Of a stretch of DNA of 14,118 nt, positions 1 to 5,959 are shown in pieces. Source of the stretch: Oscillospiraceae bacterium (lineage in GTDB: Bacteria; Bacillota; Clostridia; Oscillospirales; Oscillospiraceae). The notes below the pieces were generated by a model that saw only the letters and a list, made by a program, of their open reading frames with translations, had not been told where the DNA came from and made no database searches. The DNA lies in NCBI GenBank assembly GCA_028708585.1, contig JAQVYO010000030.1, positions 1 to 14,118 of the forward strand. The letters are read 5' to 3'. Numbering within the stretch: position 1 is the stretch's first letter; every line of letters begins with the position of its first letter. Made by a program: the position numbers and the translations under genes.

Positions 1-107
1 ATGGTAAGACTGATGTTCTTTAAAATGTGAAGGGATGCGTTTTCTTCATCTTTTACCTGGTAGCCGAGGTTTGAAAGCTCCAACATGACATTCTGCAGAC
101 CGTGCAT
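1..107 (-). CDS. Partial unknown protein, N-terminus only
   Basis: A minus-strand frame is open from an ATG at 107 to the window edge. It reads MHGLQNVMLELSNLGYQV and continues with KDEENASLHILKN. The mixed hydrophobic and charged composition and ordinary codon use look like real coding sequence. A second in-frame ATG lies at 86. The GGGG about 9 nt upstream of 107 is only a weak ribosome binding site. The frame stays open further upstream to a TGA near 236, so the true start could be higher (a TTG exists near 200), and a frameshifted gene cannot be excluded. A good minus-strand promoter lies at 273-301. I do not recognise the family. Confidence 0.4.
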   Translation of the reverse strand, partial: MHGLQNVMLELSNLGYQVKDEENASLHILKNISLT

Positions 108-224
108 AGGGATTTGCCCCGTGATGCAGGACCGCAGCCGGCTCGCATAAAAGCGATGGCGCCCGCAGCTTCCGCCCTTTCCAGCAGGCGGCGCGCTCAA
201 AATAAAAAGGCATTTTCCAAAAAA

Positions 225-254
225 CAGACGCCGTCATAGCAGACGCCATCATAA
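225..254. repeat. Tandem 15-bp imperfect duplication
   Basis: CAGACGCCGTCATAG (225-239) is followed at once by CAGACGCCATCATAA (240-254), with two differences in 15. It lies just inside the predicted minus-strand transcript that starts near 266. It may be simple slippage or a doubled protein-binding site. Confidence 0.7.
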
Positions 255-272
255 AGATTTGCTTTCAAAATT

Positions 273-301
273 ATTCTAGCAAACTATCTCAGAAAGCGCA
301 A
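273..301 (-). promoter_or_regulatory. Sigma-A-type promoter, minus strand
   Basis: On the minus strand, TTGCGC (301-296) is followed after exactly 17 nt by TAGAAT (278-273). The -10 is preceded by TGC, giving an extended -10. Transcription would start near 266 and run toward the partial gene at the left edge. The 28-bp palindrome at 303-330 sits immediately upstream of the -35, where an activator or repressor could act. Confidence 0.55.
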
Positions 302-302
302 A

Positions 303-330
303 TGTATTTTAAAAAATTTTTTAAAATACA
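303..330. promoter_or_regulatory. Perfect 28-bp AT-rich palindrome
   Basis: TGTATTTTAAAAAA (303-316) is followed directly by its exact reverse complement TTTTTTAAAATACA (317-330), with no spacer. With no loop it suits a dimeric DNA-binding protein site better than a terminator, although read in RNA it could also form an A/U hairpin. It lies between two divergent units: the minus-strand promoter at 273-301 and the ferritin-like gene at 405. It could control either or both. Confidence 0.7.
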
Positions 331-404
331 GGCGGTAATCTCGATTTTCGCGGATGGCAGCGGCAAAAAGAGCAGCATAGAATGGGGGAAAGGAGGAGAA
401 TCCA

Positions 405-1247
405 ATGGAAATGAATCAATTCTCCCGGGGGGCGGCTCCCGAGGATTTGTACCACAAAGAAAACGAGCTGTATGAAAGGGTGTGGAGACGGGTAACGGCC
501 AGTCAAGACCAGACGAATGGAATCATCGAAGCAAGTGCTAATATCGAAGCAAATGCTAATATGGATGCTATGGATACGCGGACCCTTGTCAAGATGCCCT
601 TGGATGCGACAGAGGCCAAAGCAGTGAACGCGGGTGCCAAAGAAGAGAAAGCGCCAAAACAAGATAGGAAATATCCGCCTGAAACAGAAGGAAAAGCAGC
701 GGGAGCAAAAATGGAAACGGAAGCTGAAACAAAAACAAAGCAGGAACCGTCCACAGCCGCCGCTGCCCAGCAGCAAGCCGAGAAAACGGCGGGGTATATG
801 GGAAAAAACGCTTCAAAAGAAGCTGTTTGCTTTGGCCCTGCCGCGGCCGCATACGAGAGCCAGCTGCAGGAAGCGATTATGGAGGAACTTTCCGACTGTG
901 AGTATTACAAAAAAATGGCCCGGAAATTCTGCAAATGGTCTTCCACCTTCTTTTCGCTGGCCAAGGAAGAGTTTTGCCACGCCAAACGGTTTTCCGCAGC
1001 TTATTTTTTGATCTCAGGCATCTGCATGCAGCCTCGGAAATTTGGAAAAACAGCTCCGATGCCGAATTTACATGCCGTTTTGCGCAGCCGGTTTTTGGCG
1101 GAACAGACGGGAGAGAAAAACTATATGCGACTGGCTGAGGAAACGGACGACCCTTGCCTTCAAGAGCTTTTTATGCAAACGGCGGAAGCGGAGCGGGAAC
1201 ATGCAGAGATTATACGGCGCCTTTTGGAATGTTCTATTTATTCTTAA
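405..1247 (+). CDS. Ferritin-like (rubrerythrin-type) domain protein with low-complexity N-terminus
   Basis: The protein has 280 residues. Residues about 148-275 look like a four-helix di-iron ferritin-like fold: a glutamate pair near 160-161, ExxH at 189-192 (in EEFCHAKRF), glutamates near 233-237 and a second ExxH at 263-266 (in EAEREHAEI). This is the metal ligand pattern of rubrerythrin relatives. No rubredoxin Cys4 domain is visible. Residues about 35-140 are rich in Ala, Glu, Lys and Thr, look disordered, and contain a six-residue tandem repeat (IEASAN, IEANAN). No signal peptide is seen. The start is firm: GGAGG lies 8 nt before the ATG. The gene is a single unit closed by the terminator at 1322-1360. 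Binding of iron or manganese, or oxidative stress defence, is inferred from the fold. The extended N-terminus is unusual for the family. Confidence 0.75.
   Translation: MEMNQFSRGAAPEDLYHKENELYERVWRRVTASQDQTNGIIEASANIEANANMDAMDTRTLVKMPLDATEAKAVNAGAKEEKAPKQDRKYPPETEGKAAGAKMETEAETKTKQEPSTAAAAQQQAEKTAGYMGKNASKEAVCFGPAAAAYESQLQEAIMEELSDCEYYKKMARKFCKWSSTFFSLAKEEFCHAKRFSAAYFLISGICMQPRKFGKTAPMPNLHAVLRSRFLAEQTGEKNYMRLAEETDDPCLQELFMQTAEAEREHAEIIRRLLECSIYS
525..560 (+). repeat. Two tandem 18-bp units inside the ferritin-like gene
   Basis: ATCGAAGCAAGTGCTAAT (525-542) and ATCGAAGCAAATGCTAAT (543-560) differ at one base and encode IEASAN and IEANAN. The period is a multiple of three, so expansion or loss of units would keep the frame. 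It marks the low-complexity linker as a site of recent in-frame duplication. Confidence 0.8.
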
Positions 1248-1290
1248 AAAAGCAGACGTCTGAAAAACGGATGGGAAATACATAATCCAA

Positions 1291-1318
1291 TAGACAGCCG
1301 GTTTTAGACAGCCGGTTT
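1291..1318 (+). repeat. Perfect tandem 14-bp duplication in 3' region
   Basis: TAGACAGCCGGTTT occurs twice head to tail (1291-1304 and 1305-1318) between the ferritin-like stop codon and its terminator. A 10-bp palindrome, CAGACGTCTG, lies just before it at 1253-1262. No function is evident; replication slippage is the simplest origin. Confidence 0.75.
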
Positions 1319-1321
1319 TCG

Positions 1322-1360
1322 TTTTCCGCCACGGGCCAAGGCTTGCGGCGGAAAATTTTT
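1322..1360 (+). terminator. Rho-independent terminator after the ferritin-like gene
   Basis: TTTTCCGCC (1322-1330) pairs with GGCGGAAAA (1347-1355) across a 16-nt loop and is followed by TTTTT (1356-1360). The A side of the stem also makes it plausible in the opposite direction. Confidence 0.75.
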
Positions 1361-1462
1361 GCCAGAGGAAGGGCCTTCTTTTGGGAAGGAAAAGCGGTTT
1401 ACCTTGTCTTTGGCCCCATGATTGCCCAATGGATTGGTAAAATAAAAAAATGTTGTTTTGTG

Positions 1463-1490
1463 CTTGCTAAAAAGAATAAAACAATATAAA
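1463..1490 (+). promoter_or_regulatory. Possible promoter of the ABC importer operon
   Basis: TATAAA at 1485-1490 is preceded by CTTGCT (1463-1468) at 16 nt or TTGCTA (1464-1469) at 15 nt, in a very A-rich stretch. The -35 match is moderate and the spacing slightly short. The remaining leader to 1599 contains a small hairpin, TTTGGC (1533-1538) with GCCAAA (1545-1550). I could not match the leader to a known riboswitch. Confidence 0.4.
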
Positions 1491-1598
1491 ATGATGAGCG
1501 GTTATAGAAAAATCTTTTTTTGTTCTGCATTCTTTGGCGGGATAGCCAAATAGGAAGATAGATGCTTGAAATCATATTATTTTTGGAGGAATAGGATC

Positions 1599-2447
1599 AT
1601 GAAAAAGATGTTCAGATGGTCTGCGCTGGCGATTGCCGTTTTCATTTTCGCGACAATGTTTGGCTGCAGAAGCACAGCAAACAGTCAGGTCAGCTCCAGC
1701 GCGGAGGCCAAGGAATTCCGGGTGGGAATGGAGTGCGCATATGCTCCGTTTAACTGGACTCAGTCGGACAACTCCAACGGCGCCGCACCCGTTGAAGGCG
1801 GCGGGTATGCAGGCGGTTATGATGTTGCGGTTGCCCAGAAGATCGCCGATGGGCTGGGCCGTAAACTGGTTATTGTCAAAACAAAATGGGATGGCCTGCA
1901 GCCCGCGGTAGAGTCTGGAACCATCGACGCCATTATCGCCGGTATGTCTCCCACGGCCGCACGGAAGGCAAGCATTGATTTTACCGACAACTACTATAAA
2001 TCAGAATTGGTTATCGTCGTCCGGAAGGACGGCCCTTATGCCAAGGCTGCCAGTTTAAAAGATTTTTCCGGCGCAAGGATTACCGGGCAGCTGAATACCT
2101 TCCATTACACTGTGATTGACCAGATCCCCGGTGTGAAAAAGCAGGCCGCAATGAGCGATTTCCCAACCATGATAACCGCTCTCAACTCCGGCGTCATTGA
2201 CGGGTACGTTTCCGAACGGCCCGGCGCCGTTTCCGCAATGACCTCCAATAAAAACCTGACCTATATTCAGTTTAAAAATGGAACGGGATTTCAAGCCTCT
2301 GATGAGGATATCGCGATTGCGGTTGGCCTGAAAAAGGGTAGCGACCTGAAAGATCCCATCAACAAAATCCTTGCGGGCCTTTCGGAAACGGAGCGCCAGG
2401 AAATTATGGACAAGGCCGTTTCCAACCAGCCGATGGTATCAAAATAA
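1599..2447 (+). CDS. Polar amino acid ABC transporter, substrate-binding lipoprotein
   Basis: This is the extracytoplasmic receptor of an amino acid importer (SBP_bac_3 type, 282 residues). The N-terminus MKKMFRWSALAIAVFIFATM followed by FGC is a lipoprotein signal peptide, so Cys23 would be lipid-modified and anchored outside the membrane. The mature part opens with FRVGMECAYAPFNW, the usual first strand and ligand loop of this family. It continues with YDVAVAQKIADGLG, the DAIIAGMSPTAARK segment with an Arg typical of carboxylate binding, and a C-terminal ERQEIMDKA helix. ATG 1599 is chosen over an upstream in-frame TTG at 1566 because GGAGGA lies 8 nt before it and the signal peptide starts there. 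The permease and ATPase follow. Which amino acid is bound cannot be told from sequence. Confidence 0.88.
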   Translation: MKKMFRWSALAIAVFIFATMFGCRSTANSQVSSSAEAKEFRVGMECAYAPFNWTQSDNSNGAAPVEGGGYAGGYDVAVAQKIADGLGRKLVIVKTKWDGLQPAVESGTIDAIIAGMSPTAARKASIDFTDNYYKSELVIVVRKDGPYAKAASLKDFSGARITGQLNTFHYTVIDQIPGVKKQAAMSDFPTMITALNSGVIDGYVSERPGAVSAMTSNKNLTYIQFKNGTGFQASDEDIAIAVGLKKGSDLKDPINKILAGLSETERQEIMDKAVSNQPMVSK

Positions 2448-2460
2448 AAAACGTTAAAAA

Positions 2461-2500
2461 TGCCGCAGCATTTGCGCCGCAGCTAATGCTGCGGCGCAAA
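2461..2500 (+). terminator. Intercistronic hairpin with a competing upstream strand
   Basis: TTTGCGCCGCAGC (2471-2483) pairs perfectly with GCTGCGGCGCAAA (2488-2500) around a TAAT loop: 13 bp, mostly G-C. A T-rich stretch (ATTATTTT) follows. The segment GCCGCAGCA (2462-2470) could pair instead with TGCTGCGGC (2487-2495), so two folds are mutually exclusive. Between a binding-protein gene and its permease such a hairpin commonly protects the upstream mRNA and partly terminates, giving more receptor than permease. A switch function is inference. Confidence 0.7.
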
Positions 2501-2525
2501 AGATTATTTTAGGGAGTGATGTCAT

Positions 2526-3326
2526 ATTTTAAGTTTAATAGCCGCAACCCCGCAGGCAAGCTGGACATTTTGGCAATGGGTGGGGTATTTTATCGTCAAT
2601 AAATATCCTGAATTTTTGCGAGGGGCTGGCGTCACTCTGCTGATCTCAATCACCGGGACGGTGGTGGGGTTTTTGATTGGCCTTCTCATCGGGGTGGTTC
2701 GCACCATTCCCATGAGAACCACAGATTCCAAAATCAAGACGGCCTTTCTGCGGGTGGTTAAATTTATCCTGCAGGCCTACATAGAGATTTTCCGGGGAAC
2801 TCCAATGATGGTACAGGCGATGGTCATTTATTATGGAATTGCAAGCTTGTTCCATGTGAGCATGAATCAGCTGTTTGCCGGGTTTTTTATTGTATCCGTT
2901 AATACCGGCGCCTATATGGCCGAAATTGTCCGAGGTGGAATCGAGTCCGTTGACCGAGGGCAGTTTGAGGCCGCGCATACCATGGGAATTCGCCATGGGC
3001 AGACGATGCGGCACATTATTCTGCCTCAGGCCATCCGTAATATTCTGCCCGCTATCGGAAATGAATTTGTCATCAACATTAAGGATACCTCGGTACTGAG
3101 CGTCATTTCTGTGACAGAACTGTTTTTTGCTTCCAATTCCATTGCCGGAACCTACATGGCCTATTTTCAGACCATGATTATTACCTGCGCTGTCTATTTC
3201 GTCCTGACCTTTACGGTAACGCGGATCCTTCGCATGGTGGAACGCAAACTGGACGGACCTTCCAACTATGCCATATTGAACGACAGTGCGATCAGTGAAA
3301 ATGCGATGGAAGAAGGGGGCGTTTAG
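2526..3326 (+). CDS. Amino acid ABC transporter permease (start unclear)
   Basis: This is the membrane subunit of the importer (BPD_transp_1, HisM/GlnP type). Helices include LLISITGTVVGFLIGLLIGV and VYFVLTFTV. The EAA loop that docks on the ATPase reads EAAHTMGIRHGQ with the downstream LPQAIRNILPAIGNEF. The first standard start is GTG 2580, but it has no ribosome binding site and would drop the in-frame segment SWTFWQW, which looks like normal family N-terminus. The clear ribosome binding site AGGGAG (2511-2516) lies 9 nt before an in-frame ATT at 2526. An ATG at 2519 is out of frame and ends at 2600. I use 2526 as the functional left limit; GTG 2580 is the conservative alternative. The stop is 3 nt before the ATPase ATG, so the two are co-translated. 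Confidence 0.85.
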   Translation: MLSLIAATPQASWTFWQWVGYFIVNKYPEFLRGAGVTLLISITGTVVGFLIGLLIGVVRTIPMRTTDSKIKTAFLRVVKFILQAYIEIFRGTPMMVQAMVIYYGIASLFHVSMNQLFAGFFIVSVNTGAYMAEIVRGGIESVDRGQFEAAHTMGIRHGQTMRHIILPQAIRNILPAIGNEFVINIKDTSVLSVISVTELFFASNSIAGTYMAYFQTMIITCAVYFVLTFTVTRILRMVERKLDGPSNYAILNDSAISENAMEEGGV

Positions 3327-3329
3327 CGT

Positions 3330-4073
3330 ATGGCCGATGTAATTATGGATGTTCGGAATCTCAAAAAGAATTTCGGCCCCAACCAGATTCTGAAGGGCAT
3401 CAATTTCAAAGCATATCGCGGCGAAGTGGTGTGTATCATCGGAGCCTCCGGCTCGGGAAAGTCCACCTTGCTCCGGTGCATGAATTTGCTGGAGATTCCC
3501 ACCTCCGGCGAGATTTATTTTGAGGGCGTCAACATTCTGGATCGTTCGGTGGATCCCATGAGGCTGACAACCAAAATGGGCATGGTGTTTCAGCAGTTTA
3601 ACTTGTTTAATAATTTAACCGTTTTGCAAAACTGTGTGCTTGGTCAGACGGTGGTGCTGAAGCGGCCCAGAAACGAGGCAAGAAGGACTGCCATGGAATA
3701 TCTGGAAAAGGTGGGCATGGCGCAATTTATTAATGCAAGGCCCCATCAGCTCTCCGGCGGACAGAAGCAGCGTGTCGCGATTGCCCGGGCGCTTTCCATG
3801 GAGCCGGATACGCTGCTGTTTGATGAACCCACCAGCGCCTTGGACCCGGAAATGGTTGGCGAAGTGCTGAAGGTCATTGTTTCTTTGGCTAAGACGGGGC
3901 TTACCATGTTGGTTGTGACCCATGAAATGGATTTCGCCCGCGAGGTTGCCAGCCGGGTGGTTTTTATGGATGGGGGCGTAATTGCGGAAGAGAATACGCC
4001 GGACGTTATTTTTAATAATCCCAAAAATGACCGGACCCGCGCGTTTTTAACGCGGGTGCTGCGGAAAAACTGA
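3330..4073 (+). CDS. Amino acid ABC transporter ATP-binding protein
   Basis: The cytoplasmic ATPase that drives the importer has 247 residues, normal for the GlnQ/HisP family. Walker A is GASGSGKST (38-46), the Q-loop is MVFQQFNLF (88 or 89 as the glutamine), the ABC signature is LSGGQKQR (141-148), Walker B is LLFDEP (162-167) followed by the D-loop SALD, and the switch histidine is in VVTHEM (198). All motifs are intact. The start ATG follows a G-rich ribosome binding site (AAGGGGG) inside the end of the permease gene and comes 3 nt after the permease stop. It is the last gene of the operon and is followed by the terminator at 4098-4144. Confidence 0.95.
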   Translation: MADVIMDVRNLKKNFGPNQILKGINFKAYRGEVVCIIGASGSGKSTLLRCMNLLEIPTSGEIYFEGVNILDRSVDPMRLTTKMGMVFQQFNLFNNLTVLQNCVLGQTVVLKRPRNEARRTAMEYLEKVGMAQFINARPHQLSGGQKQRVAIARALSMEPDTLLFDEPTSALDPEMVGEVLKVIVSLAKTGLTMLVVTHEMDFAREVASRVVFMDGGVIAEENTPDVIFNNPKNDRTRAFLTRVLRKN

Positions 4074-4097
4074 TGATTCCTAAGTTTGAATAAAATA

Positions 4098-4144
4098 CAA
4101 AGGCCTCCAGGCCTGGATGAAATTGCCGGGCCTGGAGGCCTTTG
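4098..4144. terminator. Strong bidirectional-type terminator after the ABC operon
   Basis: CAAAGGCCTCCAGGCC (4098-4113) pairs perfectly over 16 bp with GGCCTGGAGGCCTTTG (4129-4144). A few more pairs (TGG with CCG, one wobble) leave a loop of about 9 nt. The AAA/TTT ends lie in the stem rather than in a free U-tract. It separates the importer from spoIIID. Confidence 0.75.
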
Positions 4145-4226
4145 CCGCGCTTTTCTTCTGTTCATATCCCACATCATCCTCGCATATACATCCATCAGTG
4201 GAAATTCAATGCGGGGAGTGTTGTTT

Positions 4227-4475
4227 TTGAAAGGAAACATAGAGGAGCGCGCCTGCAATTTGGCCGTTTACATTATTGAAAACAAAGCGACGGTGCGCGC
4301 GGCTGCCAAACAATTTGGAATTTCAAAATCAACGGTACATAAAGATCTCTCCGAGCGTTTGCCTGCCTTCAATCGGCCTCTTTATTTGCAAGTCAAGGAA
4401 ATACTGGAAGAAAACAAAGCGGAGCGGCATATCCGGGGCGGAATTGCCACCCGGCGCAAATACAAAGGGGAATAA
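4227..4475 (+). CDS. spoIIID: Stage III sporulation transcription factor SpoIIID
   Basis: This small DNA-binding protein of 82 residues acts in the mother cell during sporulation, activating or repressing genes of the sigma-E and sigma-K programmes. It matches the known SpoIIID pattern closely: an ERACNLAVYIIENKATVR helix, then the helix-turn-helix AAKQFGISKSTVHKDLSERL, then VKEILEENK and the basic tail RHIRGGIATRRKYKG that contacts DNA. TTG 4227 is chosen because GGGGAG (4213-4218) lies 8 nt upstream and the protein then starts MKGNIEERA, the same length as homologues. TTG 4221 and ATG 4209 are in frame but would place the ribosome binding site inside the gene. Its usual neighbours (cell wall or mreB-type genes) are not here; it stands alone between two terminators. 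It shows that the organism forms endospores. Confidence 0.95.
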   Translation: MKGNIEERACNLAVYIIENKATVRAAAKQFGISKSTVHKDLSERLPAFNRPLYLQVKEILEENKAERHIRGGIATRRKYKGE

Positions 4476-4495
4476 TCTCCCGGCGTTTCTAAATG

Positions 4496-4528
4496 AAAGG
4501 CGCGGCGTTTCCCGGAAGCCGCGCCTTT
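4496..4528 (+). terminator. Terminator after spoIIID
   Basis: AAAGGCGCGGC (4496-4506) pairs perfectly over 11 bp with GCCGCGCCTTT (4518-4528) across an 11-nt loop. It starts 20 nt after the spoIIID stop codon. Confidence 0.75.
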
Positions 4529-4709
4529 GAAGGCAGGGATCAAAACGCCGGGAGCAAACGTCCCAATTTCACAAAACATCTTTCGCTGCCTGCAACGCGC
4601 AAATCCAGCTTGCAGGGGCGGCGCCTAAACGTTATATGAGCCGGATGGAAACCGCCCTAAGGTTTGGCAACTTTTTCGGCGCAAAACCGTCTACATAATA
4701 TGGTTATGC
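4529..4709. other. Non-coding stretch with a small nested hairpin
   Basis: No convincing gene lies between the spoIIID terminator and the terminator at 4710. The most structured part on the plus strand is GCCG (4640-4643) with CGGC (4677-4680) enclosing AAACC (4649-4653) with GGTTT (4661-4665) and loop GCCCTAA. I tried TPP, SAM, THF, ZTP, c-di-GMP and molybdenum-cofactor riboswitch patterns from memory and none fits. It is left unassigned. Confidence 0.35.
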
Positions 4710-4752
4710 AAAGCGCCCAAAACGGTTCGGTTGAAGCCGTTTTGGGCGCTTT
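4710..4752. terminator. Terminator downstream of the HTH/PBP regulator
   Basis: AAAGCGCCCAAAACGG (4710-4725) and CCGTTTTGGGCGCTTT (4737-4752) form a perfect 16-bp stem with an 11-nt loop. The A and T ends allow use in both directions. On the minus strand it lies 72 nt past the regulator stop. A weaker hairpin, ACCCG (4759-4763) with CGGGT (4772-4776), lies between. Confidence 0.75.
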
Positions 4753-4823
4753 ACTGATACCCGTTAATAACCGGGTGACTTGGAGGGGCGGGACAGGCTG
4801 GGCCGTCTCTCCAATGGAGGTTG

Positions 4824-5774
4824 TTACAGATATTTTTCTCCCATCATAATCCGTCCGGTTTGAGAGCAGTCGTAGTCTTTAAATTGGGAAACTTCTTTTA
4901 TAAAATCTTCCGAGGAAACATACTCCAGGATGCTTTGAAACGGCGCGTGGTTTTCCGACTGCGCGCAGAAAACCATATCGTACCATTCCAGCTGAAGGGG
5001 TAGAAAGGCGATGCCGGTCATCTGGTTCGCCGCGCTTTTTACGCCCAGGCCAACATCCCCCATTCCTCTTGCAACGGCGCTGGCCGTCGCAATGGAGGAA
5101 TTTTGTTCGAAGTCGTATCCTGGAATGGAAAACCGGCGGATACCCATTGTTTTCAGCTTTCCGTCCAGAAGGACGCGGGCTCCGCTGCCCCGTTCCCGGT
5201 TGACAAGCCGAATCCCGTCCCGGCCTAGGCTTTCCCATCCCGTGATATTTTTGGGGTTTCCTTCTTGAACGTAAAATCCTGTGATCCGCCCTGCCAGGCG
5301 AACCATAATGACGGGTATTCCCGGCAAAATCCGTTCTACAAAGGGCACATTGTATTCTCCTGAAATCTCGTCCCACAAATGGGTGGTTGCGATATCCACC
5401 GCGCCTTGGTAAAGTTGGAAGAGGCTGAAGTAGCTGCTTGTGCGGGAGCGGATGATGTTGGGCATCCGGGTTAATGCATTCATGCGGTTGGCGATGATGT
5501 CTAGCAGCGCGTCTTGGCCACAGAGCATAAGATGTTTTTCCCGCTCCGGCGTAGGGGAGGAGGCAGCCTCTTTTGAAACGGCGGCTTTCCCTGCGGTTTC
5601 CGCCTCGGTTCCCAAAAGACGTTCCATTTCCCGCCTGGAAATCCGAAGCTGTTTCCCAATTTTATGAGAAGACAAATCCCCCCGCTTGATCATTTCATAA
5701 ACGGTGCTTTTTTTCACCTTCAAAATATCGGCCACTTCCTGTGCGGTAAGCAGGTTGGTTTCTATTTTGGACAC
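4824..5774 (-). CDS. One-component regulator: excisionase-like HTH plus PBP-like sensor domain
   Basis: Residues 6-53 are an excisionase/MerR-like helix-turn-helix (LLTAQEVADILKVKKSTVYE, with the RISRREMERLL end). A charged linker (54-80) leads to a periplasmic-binding-protein-like domain (about 85-305) with GAVDIATTHLWD, VNRERGSGAR and ARGMGDVGLG. This pairing belongs to the COG1910 group, often linked to molybdate or tungstate uptake. It has no signal peptide, so it senses its ligand inside the cell. No transporter or molybdenum gene is adjacent, so the ligand is not established. The start is odd: AGGAGG (5779-5774) overlaps the only standard start, GTG 5774, yet is ideally placed (8 nt) for an ATA at 5765, which would give ETNLLTAQEV. 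The gene has a consensus promoter and a leader of about 258 nt. Confidence 0.8.
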   Translation of the reverse strand: MSKIETNLLTAQEVADILKVKKSTVYEMIKRGDLSSHKIGKQLRISRREMERLLGTEAETAGKAAVSKEAASSPTPEREKHLMLCGQDALLDIIANRMNALTRMPNIIRSRTSSYFSLFQLYQGAVDIATTHLWDEISGEYNVPFVERILPGIPVIMVRLAGRITGFYVQEGNPKNITGWESLGRDGIRLVNRERGSGARVLLDGKLKTMGIRRFSIPGYDFEQNSSIATASAVARGMGDVGLGVKSAANQMTGIAFLPLQLEWYDMVFCAQSENHAPFQSILEYVSSEDFIKEVSQFKDYDCSQTGRIMMGEKYL

Positions 5775-5920
5775 CTCCTGGTTTCATTGCCTTGCCGGGT
5801 CGTCGCTGAATCGGACAAGGGCAATCAATTTATGTTTGGACAATCACTGTCGAAAGAACATATGGTTCCTGCGTCTCCCCGCAGTTCAAAAAAAGAATGA
5901 AAAATGAAACAGTTGCATAA

Positions 5921-5959
5921 GAAAGCATATGGCGACCGAAGCGGTTGGCAGTTGCTTTC
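5921..5959 (-). promoter_or_regulatory. Imperfect long hairpin in the regulator leader
   Basis: In plus-strand letters, GAAAGCA (5921-5927) pairs with TGCTTTC (5953-5959) and ACCG (5935-5938) with CGGT (5942-5945) around AAG. The symmetric 7-nt internal loops between can add about four pairs, so the arm reaches some 15 bp with three mismatches. In the minus-strand transcript it begins directly after the stop codon of the 13-codon open frame at 5960-6001. Its position suggests a leader RNA element, but no known class was recognised. Confidence 0.5.

Noticed and set aside
130..215. P-loop-like motif PAGKG in an upstream extension of the left-edge frame
   Set aside because: The surrounding residues do not continue like a kinase and there is no supported start codon; likely chance in G-C-rich sequence.
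46..252. Minus-strand 68-codon frame near the left edge
   Set aside because: It begins 14 nt after the predicted transcription start with no ribosome binding site and its product looks random; the other frame reaching the window edge looks more like coding sequence.
376..383. CATAGAAT resembling a sigma-E/K -10 before the ferritin-like gene
   Set aside because: No matching -35 at the right distance, and it overlaps the area just before the ribosome binding site.
321..776. Minus-strand open frame of 151 codons
   Set aside because: Its Phe/Cys/Arg-rich product is the mirror of the Lys/Glu-rich low-complexity part of the ferritin-like gene and spans the promoter region.
4640..4680. Possible ZTP, THF or molybdenum-cofactor riboswitch
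   Set aside because: The conserved core sequences of these classes, as I recall them, are absent, and the downstream gene is on the opposite strand.
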